DNA from: Treponema sp.
Lineage (GTDB): Bacteria; Spirochaetota; Spirochaetia; Treponematales; Breznakiellaceae
NCBI GenBank assembly: GCA_009780855.1
Contig: WQZG01000031.1
Coordinates: 1 to 38,350, forward strand
DNA: 38,350 bases
Reading direction: 5' to 3'
Of this stretch, positions 32,550-38,350 are shown one piece after another; within the stretch, counting starts at the first letter, position 1; every line of letters starts with the position of its first letter. A model generated the notes under the pieces. It did no database searches. It was not told the origin of the DNA and was given only the letters and a program-made list of their open reading frames with translations. The position numbers were made by a program, and so were the translations under genes.

Positions 32550-34049
32550 TTATTTAATGAAACCAAAGGACTTAGCCTGCTCCACATAGGTTTGCATATA
32601 AACACTGTCCTTAAACATAGTTTCCAGTTCGTTAAGAAACTGAGGATATTCAGCTATAGGGCGGCGTCCATAAATAAATTTTACCAATTCATCTGATATA
32701 TACCTGTCCATATCTGCTTTATTATACCCATCCGGTGGTAGGAAAAATGCTTCCAGATTACGTAAACGAGGCTGATCATTTGCAAACTTGATTTCATTAT
32801 CCCATCCAACAAAAGATGTAGGTAAATATTCCATTTCATCACGTCCCACAAACTGATAAGCCCAAAAATAACCACCTTCTGCTGTCCTTCTCGGTGTAGT
32901 TACTATTTTTCCGTTTTCAACATTGTAATGCACTCCCTCAATGCCATAACTGACAAGACGTAATCCTTCAGGTGAAGCAACATAATTGAATAAATCTATT
33001 ACTTTATTAAGTTTTGCTTCATCCTTGGCAAGATGTGCACCGAAACTTAAAAGCCCTGATGTATAATATGAAGCTGAACTATCATAATTGCCTTTCGGAC
33101 CTTGAGGAATAGCAATCTGTATCCAGTTAGCATTTGGATTTACTTCCTTGATTGGACCAATATTCTTGGAAACATTAACCCATTGATCATATAGGATTCC
33201 TATTTTTCCTTGCCATGCTTTTTCAAGTCTTAGGTTACTGTCAGTTACAGTAAATAATTCCGGATCAACACATCCTGTATCAATTAATGCTTTTATTTCA
33301 CCAAGTGCAACAGGCATGTCAGGTTCGAACAAGGCATTGATCAAGGTATTATTTTTAACATAATACTGCCCCGGAGCTCCTATACCATAACCGCCAAATA
33401 TGTATTGAAATGCATTCCAGGTTCCACCGGAAATTCCAATAGTATCCTTTACACCATTATGATCAGGATCTTCATTGGCAAATTTAACAGCAGTATCTTT
33501 GAATTCTTGCATTGTCTGCGGTACCTTGAGATTCAGTGCATCAAGCCAATCTTTACGGATAATATAAGTACTGTAGGGAATATTTGGAGCTTTGCAGATG
33601 GCAAACAACTTTCCATCAACAAGTCCGGCTGCCATGTAATCCGCGCCAAGATAACTTGTTACCTGTCCAAGTCTGCTTAAGTATGGTGTAAGTTCCAATA
33701 TTGTCCCGTCTTTAGCATTCTTGACTAAATCGGTTCTGTTAATCATCCATGCGACATCAGGCATATCATTTCCTGCTATTCGAATATTTAATTGATTCCT
33801 ATAATCATTCCCCCCAAGTGTCGTATTCATATTGAGTGTTATGCCCAGTTTGCTTTGTAATCCCTGTAATATAGGATCTTGAGCAGGAGAAGGTAAGATT
33901 ACACTTATACCTTCAAAAATTTCAATTGCGATTGGCCCCTGACTCGTTGCCGGTGAGGTTGACTGAATTCCTCCGGCATAAATGAATCCTGTAAAATACA
34001 ATGCCAAAACCAATAGAACAGCAACTGTAATACTTGCTTTCCCTTTCAT
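32550..34049 (-). CDS. Extracellular sugar-binding protein (LplA-type, importer 3)
   Basis: The 499-residue secreted binding protein has a signal peptide (KGK, hydrophobic core, ending FIYA/GG) followed by a Ser/Thr/Gln linker. The mature protein has RIAGNDMPDVAWM, an ATP-independent family-1 fold pattern, and 'LFNYVASPEGLRLVSYGIEG' in the late C-lobe. ATG 34049 has ggaggt upstream. It belongs to the same broad class as the two binding proteins in the sulfatase array but lacks their shared 'PYPR(L/V)TPGQQ' and 'YLEMM..WYA.GYIS' blocks. It is therefore a more distant relative and probably binds a different ligand. It works with the two permeases upstream. Confidence 0.94.
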   Translation of the reverse strand: MKGKASITVAVLLVLALYFTGFIYAGGIQSTSPATSQGPIAIEIFEGISVILPSPAQDPILQGLQSKLGITLNMNTTLGGNDYRNQLNIRIAGNDMPDVAWMINRTDLVKNAKDGTILELTPYLSRLGQVTSYLGADYMAAGLVDGKLFAICKAPNIPYSTYIIRKDWLDALNLKVPQTMQEFKDTAVKFANEDPDHNGVKDTIGISGGTWNAFQYIFGGYGIGAPGQYYVKNNTLINALFEPDMPVALGEIKALIDTGCVDPELFTVTDSNLRLEKAWQGKIGILYDQWVNVSKNIGPIKEVNPNANWIQIAIPQGPKGNYDSSASYYTSGLLSFGAHLAKDEAKLNKVIDLFNYVASPEGLRLVSYGIEGVHYNVENGKIVTTPRRTAEGGYFWAYQFVGRDEMEYLPTSFVGWDNEIKFANDQPRLRNLEAFFLPPDGYNKADMDRYISDELVKFIYGRRPIAEYPQFLNELETMFKDSVYMQTYVEQAKSFGFIK

Positions 34050-34067
34050 CTTAATACCTCCATAAAA

Positions 34068-34922
34068 TTATTTGATTGCCCCCAAAAAAATCCCCTTTGT
34101 AAAATACTTCTGTATAAAAGGGTACACCAGGAGCATGGGAACACTGGCTACAATGATAGCTGCCATCTGCATTGTACGGGTAGGAATAATAACATCAGGG
34201 TTATTTGCTAAATTTTGTGATTGCATTAAAATCTGCCTGATTATTACCTGTAATGGATACAGATTGGGTTTTGTAATATACATAATTCCGGCAAAAAACA
34301 AATTCCACTGCCCTACAGCGAAGTAAAGACCTATAGTCATGATCATTGGCAGAGAAAGGGGTAGTACTATCCGTATCAAGATAATACTTTCTCCTGCACC
34401 ATCGATACGTGATGCTTCTATTAGTTCATTAGGCAGATTTTCGAGAAAACTCTTTGCAAGTACAACGTTAAAAGTCCACATTGCGCCAGGTAAAATCATT
34501 GCCCAAATTGAATTAATTAACCCAAGGTTCCTTACAAGTATATAGGTTGGAATAACTCCGCCGCTAAAAAGCATGGTAAACACAACCAAAAAAACAACTA
34601 TGGAACGTCCTGGAAGTTCATGCCTGGACAAGGGATAGGCCATTAAAACTGTTAGAAATAATGAAATAAGTGTACCGACTACTGTAATGAATGCCGTTAC
34701 GTACATTGATCGCGGGATCAATGGTGTATTTAAAATTTCTTTGTATGCAGCCCAGGTTATTTTTTTGGGAATTATTAAAAAACCTCCTTTAAGTACTTCT
34801 GATATGGGTGTCATTGAAACTGAAAGTACATATAAAAGAGGGAATAGAGCTCCAACCCCAATCAATCCGAGAAGTATAAAAACTACTGTGTCAAAAATTT
34901 TGTCTGCCAGGCCTTTTACCAT
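34068..34922 (-). CDS. Sugar ABC transporter permease, YtcP-type (importer 3)
   Basis: The 284-residue six-helix CUT1 permease carries FTMLFSGGVIPTYILVRNLG, the EAA-loop EASRIDGAGESIILIRIVLP, and C-terminal 'KGIFLGAIK'. The start ATG 34922 overlaps the end of the LplB-type gene by 7 bases. It is the partner of the upstream permease in an importer separate from the two in the sulfatase array. No ATPase is encoded in the operon. Confidence 0.95.
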   Translation of the reverse strand: MVKGLADKIFDTVVFILLGLIGVGALFPLLYVLSVSMTPISEVLKGGFLIIPKKITWAAYKEILNTPLIPRSMYVTAFITVVGTLISLFLTVLMAYPLSRHELPGRSIVVFLVVFTMLFSGGVIPTYILVRNLGLINSIWAMILPGAMWTFNVVLAKSFLENLPNELIEASRIDGAGESIILIRIVLPLSLPMIMTIGLYFAVGQWNLFFAGIMYITKPNLYPLQVIIRQILMQSQNLANNPDVIIPTRTMQMAAIIVASVPMLLVYPFIQKYFTKGIFLGAIK

Positions 34923-35836
34923 AGACCCTGGCCTCCCAACCGCTTGGCAATTATATTAGACCCTCCAATCATTATTATACCAATTAAGGATTTAAAAAGA
35001 CCAACAGCTGCTCCCAGGCTGAAATTCAATTGCTCCAGTCCTGTACGGAATACCCAGGTATCAATTATGTCAGATACCGAGTAAACAAGAGGATTATAAA
35101 AAACGTAGACCTGATCAAATCCTGCATCCAGAACTGATCCAAGCCTCAGTATTAATAAAACTACAATTACGGGTCGGATTCCCGGTAAGGTAATATGCCA
35201 CATCTGACGGATACGCGAAGCACCATCAATACGCGCTGCTTCATAAAGTGAAGGATCTATGCCCGTCATTGCTGCCAGATATATTATTGCATTCCAACCT
35301 GTTGTTTTCCATACGTCTGAAAAAACCAAAACCTGGCGGAAATAAACCGGGGAAGAAAGAAAAGGAATAGTGCCAAAACCCATTTTAACCCAGATCTGGT
35401 TTATTAAACCTCCGCTTTCTGAAAGAAATACAAGGACAATACCATATACAATGATCCAGGAGAAAAAATGAGGGATATATGTAAGAGTTTGAACTACACG
35501 CATAAAATATTTATTTGTACATTCGTTCAACAGTAAAGCAAGTATCACCGCGAGACTCATACCTATTACCAGTTTTGCCACGCTGAGGATCAGCGTATTA
35601 AACATTAACTGTAAAAAATATGGAGAATTGAAGAATGTAGTAAAATATTTAAATAATGGATCAGCCCATGGACTGCCAAGAATTCCTGCCTTCAGGTTAT
35701 AATCTTTAAAACTAATTACTGCCCCGTACATTGGTACATACCGGAATAATATGAACCAGGCGAGGCCAGGCAGAACCATTAAATATGATGCGCGTAAATA
35801 CCATGCTTTTTGCAATGTTTTTTTGATTCCGCGCAT
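34916..35836 (-). CDS. Sugar ABC transporter permease, LplB-type (importer 3)
   Basis: The 306-residue six-helix CUT1 permease has YVPMYGAVISFKDYNLKAGI, VQTLTYIPHFFSWIIVYG, TTGWNAIIYLAAMTGID, and EAA loop EAARIDGASRIRQMWHITLP, with 'GGQGLW' at the end. The start ATG 35836 has aagga upstream, 10 bases after the 761-aa gene's stop, so the two are co-transcribed. It is the most divergent of the three LplB-type permeases here and resembles the classical YtmP/LplB branch. Confidence 0.95.
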   Translation of the reverse strand: MRGIKKTLQKAWYLRASYLMVLPGLAWFILFRYVPMYGAVISFKDYNLKAGILGSPWADPLFKYFTTFFNSPYFLQLMFNTLILSVAKLVIGMSLAVILALLLNECTNKYFMRVVQTLTYIPHFFSWIIVYGIVLVFLSESGGLINQIWVKMGFGTIPFLSSPVYFRQVLVFSDVWKTTGWNAIIYLAAMTGIDPSLYEAARIDGASRIRQMWHITLPGIRPVIVVLLILRLGSVLDAGFDQVYVFYNPLVYSVSDIIDTWVFRTGLEQLNFSLGAAVGLFKSLIGIIMIGGSNIIAKRLGGQGLW

Positions 35837-35846
35837 CTGTTGTTCC

Positions 35847-38132
35847 TTATTCGTAGGTAAATATCGCTGTTGTACTACAGTCTTTGCTTACGGTAATCTT
35901 AATCCAGTGGGCACTGTATCCGTCAGGGAACTTATATTGAATTGTCTTCCCTGCCGGAACCATAATGTGATTATATACACTCCATTTGTCATCAGCCATA
36001 AAATCTACCAGCAAAGTAAATTCTACCTCTTCGCTTGAATCATGTGAAAAGATAACAGATTTATTTAAATAACCGGCCATCAGGTAAGGATCTCCCGGTA
36101 TTTTTGCCTTCATTGGTGTATTTTTACAAGGGCCGCCAATACCGCGCGGTGGTCCAAAATTCCAGAGGTCATCCACATTGCCAAGCCAAATTCCAGCTTC
36201 ATTATTCTTTGATAAAATACAATGTTTTCCTGATCCTGTAACACCGGCCAAAACCAGCATCCCCCGCCAGGAAGCGAAATCTTCTATATATAAATTATGT
36301 GAGGTTACAGGTTTAATTCTGCGGAACCCGCCGGATTCATGACGGGGCAGTTCAAATATTGTTCCACAGATATTAATGAGTTCTCTTTCTGTAACTACTT
36401 CCCTTATTGTACGTCCGTATGGCGCTGCCCACGATGAATCTGCTTTGGGTAGCCTAAAACTTGTACCGTCAGGTCCCGGAATATAAACTGATTTATCATC
36501 AACATTAATAATATTTTTAATTCTTGCAGAGTTTTCAACATGTTTTAACAAAGCTGTATCATCTATTTTATGCAGTTCCAGGCTGCTGTCAATTTCAAAT
36601 ACCTTTCCATTTTTTACCAAATGAAGTTTCATACTTTCATCTTCTGCTACATGCAGCATAGCAGGGGTGCTTGAATCAGATTTTACGGAAATACCTTCTA
36701 CAAGTGATTTATCTGCTGCCGGCCGTATTGCAGGTAAATAATCCATGGATGCACGCATTTTTATAAAATCCCCGTAAGGTCTTAAGCGAATCCATTCAGC
36801 TTTTACCGATGGATCAAAACAATGGTGTATATATCCGTAAGGAGGAACGGTTAATTCTGCGATATTTTCCCATTTCCCGGATCCGTCTTTGTCAGCTTCT
36901 ATAATAAATTTTGTTTTTGTAAAATGTCCGGATTGTATATGCAGTACATGGTGATCAAAACCGGTAAATAGAACCGGTTCCGAAGGTATGCCGCCTTCCA
37001 GGGTTTCATTCAGATAAATCCCGCACCATCCGGATGGACGTCCAAGTTTTTTCAAATCGTCTGCAGTAGCGAACCAGACATTTGACTGTTGGCGCCCCAG
37101 TATAGCATTATCAAACATTGACGCATCATCACATGCAAATATGAACTCGTTATTGAAATTATCCCAGTCTGCTATCATTTTTAAATGCATACTAATTGGA
37201 CAGATTCCGCCTGTATTACCCAATGAAAAATTATCAGGAAACTTATAGAGCAAACCATGTTCGCACATCAAATTTCCAAATCCCTGCAGAAACCTGATGC
37301 GCGGCCATTCGGTAAACCATCCGTGATCTGCATCCTGGGTATAACTACCTTTTGGTAAACGGTAACGATGCCAGGTATTGTTCTGCCGAAGATTTATAAA
37401 AGGTGATTTATCATCCCATCCCAATGACCAAACAGGATCTGTTTCTTTATTTTCTCCTGTTAAGCCGCCGGGGCTGGTTACTTCAGTGTATCTTTGAAGG
37501 TCAACAATCTTCCAGGATGATTTCATTTGCGCATTATTAAGTCCATCCCATTCAGCGAGAACACCGCTCGATCCATTGTTTGTAAAATAAAAACGGCCCT
37601 GAGCGGTATATCCGCCCTTGCCATGGGTCCCGGGCAGATTAATTTCAGAATTCTGAAGTATATCGGGATTTAAACATATTTCTGTCATATCTCGTCGTAA
37701 TTCTGTAAATTCCAATGTATTGACATTTACTTCATAAAGTCCGCCTTCCATTGTATTGAGATAAATCAAATTTGCTGGATCTTTAAGATGCCGGCCAGCG
37801 CCTGTAAACCTGCCATGTATTTTGGCAGGATCAAGAGCTCTTACATTACCCCGGCTGTCGATAAAATAAGGACCGATTATAAGTTGGTTTGATTCTTTAT
37901 GGATCATTCGGTTTGCATGAGTACCGCCAACGCTTTTAGGATGAGCTATCATGTTTAGGTTTTTATCTATGGACCAAAGTTTATTATCATCTCCCTTGTA
38001 CCCGCTGGACGGATATGTTATAAACCAAAGTTTTTCGGCCCAATAAACTACTGTTCCAATTCCGCATTCTGAATGGCCTTCGTTGGTAACTGCCAAGTGC
38101 GGGTAGATCCCGCTATACCTAAAATGATCCAT
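35847..38132 (-). CDS. Unrecognised 761-aa protein with internal duplication
   Basis: I do not recognise a named family. ATG 38132 has gggag at good spacing, and the frame ends 10 bases before the LplB gene. No signal peptide or TM helix is visible, so it is probably cytoplasmic. The N-terminal half (1-345) is rich in short beta motifs with W, G and N (e.g. KLWFITYPSSGYKG, GRFYFTNNGSSGVLAEWDG), suggesting a beta-propeller. Two similar segments at about 350-465 and 647-761 each have '(N/G)(V/I)W-x-x-x-x-DDL', a glycine-rich turn, then 'KW-x-x-(Y/I)...VP-x-x-x-x-I-x-(H/Y)-x-F-x-x...W-I-(R/K)-(L/I)'. The second half thus looks like a shortened duplicate of the first. As first gene of a sugar-uptake operon it may process the imported ligand. 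Confidence 0.85.
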   Translation of the reverse strand: MDHFRYSGIYPHLAVTNEGHSECGIGTVVYWAEKLWFITYPSSGYKGDDNKLWSIDKNLNMIAHPKSVGGTHANRMIHKESNQLIIGPYFIDSRGNVRALDPAKIHGRFTGAGRHLKDPANLIYLNTMEGGLYEVNVNTLEFTELRRDMTEICLNPDILQNSEINLPGTHGKGGYTAQGRFYFTNNGSSGVLAEWDGLNNAQMKSSWKIVDLQRYTEVTSPGGLTGENKETDPVWSLGWDDKSPFINLRQNNTWHRYRLPKGSYTQDADHGWFTEWPRIRFLQGFGNLMCEHGLLYKFPDNFSLGNTGGICPISMHLKMIADWDNFNNEFIFACDDASMFDNAILGRQQSNVWFATADDLKKLGRPSGWCGIYLNETLEGGIPSEPVLFTGFDHHVLHIQSGHFTKTKFIIEADKDGSGKWENIAELTVPPYGYIHHCFDPSVKAEWIRLRPYGDFIKMRASMDYLPAIRPAADKSLVEGISVKSDSSTPAMLHVAEDESMKLHLVKNGKVFEIDSSLELHKIDDTALLKHVENSARIKNIINVDDKSVYIPGPDGTSFRLPKADSSWAAPYGRTIREVVTERELINICGTIFELPRHESGGFRRIKPVTSHNLYIEDFASWRGMLVLAGVTGSGKHCILSKNNEAGIWLGNVDDLWNFGPPRGIGGPCKNTPMKAKIPGDPYLMAGYLNKSVIFSHDSSEEVEFTLLVDFMADDKWSVYNHIMVPAGKTIQYKFPDGYSAHWIKITVSKDCSTTAIFTYE

Positions 38133-38350
38133 ATTTTTCTCCCAATATATCGAATAAAATCAGGATAATATGGTTTTTTTCAAAAAAATATACCAAAAAA
38201 TAACTATTTTGTATAATTAAGTAATTATGTAACAGTTCAGGACTTTATTAAAACAAAGTACATATTGTTATATGTAGTGGATAGCCTATTATCTCAAATA
38301 CAATTGTAGCCGAAAAAAGTAGTATACTTATTATCTTGTAATACAGTAGG
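38133..38350 (-). promoter_or_regulatory. Upstream region of the minus-strand operon, with inverted repeat
   Basis: This AT-rich stretch holds no gene. It contains a 7-base-arm inverted repeat, tacatat-tgtt-atatgta (38259-38276), about 125 bases upstream of the first start codon, a good position for an activator site of the YesN-like regulator. I found no convincing -35/-10 pair. The ribosome site gggag lies just before ATG 38132. Confidence 0.4.

Overview
The window looks like a chromosomal segment of a spirochaete, most likely Treponema-like. This rests on three solute-binding proteins whose signal peptides end in 'F-A-(S)G-G' or 'Y-A-G-G' followed by a Gln/Ser/Thr-rich linker, on several LplB/YtcP-type sugar ABC permease pairs with no local ATPase, and on large membrane-anchored AraC and YesM/YesN regulators. 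The taxonomic call is inference; no rRNA or other phylogenetic marker is present.

Left edge (1-3.6 kb): remnants of an IS66-type transposase and a DUF1016/YhcG-type nuclease, then an ICMT-like membrane methyltransferase (+). A minus-strand cassette follows: small membrane protein, ABC-2 exporter ATPase, ABC-2 permease and an ECF sigma factor.

Centre (3.7-28.1 kb): one long co-directional plus-strand array. It has a good promoter at its head and mostly tight junctions. It encodes seven type I (formylglycine, Cys-type) sulfatases, a membrane-tethered AraC regulator, two paralogous sugar importers (LplB + YtcP + binding protein), a GH43-like beta-propeller protein, a UroD-superfamily protein carrying the zinc-methyltransferase signature HxC...C, a TauE/SafE anion exporter and its small membrane partner. 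None of the sulfatases has a visible signal peptide. The simplest reading is a pathway that imports sulfated, possibly O-methylated oligosaccharides intact, desulfates them in the cytoplasm and exports the released sulfur oxyanion. Depolymerising lyases, sugar kinases, the importer ATPase and the sulfatase-maturating enzyme are not in the window.

Right (28.2-38.1 kb): a minus-strand, visibly more AT-rich operon. In transcription order it holds a 761-aa unrecognised protein with an internal duplication, LplB and YtcP permeases, a solute-binding protein, a YesN-like response regulator and a YesM-like histidine kinase. A LacI-family repressor (more GC-rich) follows, with its own probable promoter. 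It lies tail-to-tail with the end of the sulfatase array. This is a third sugar-uptake system with its own two-component control. The last 218 bases hold the probable upstream control region of this operon, including one inverted repeat.
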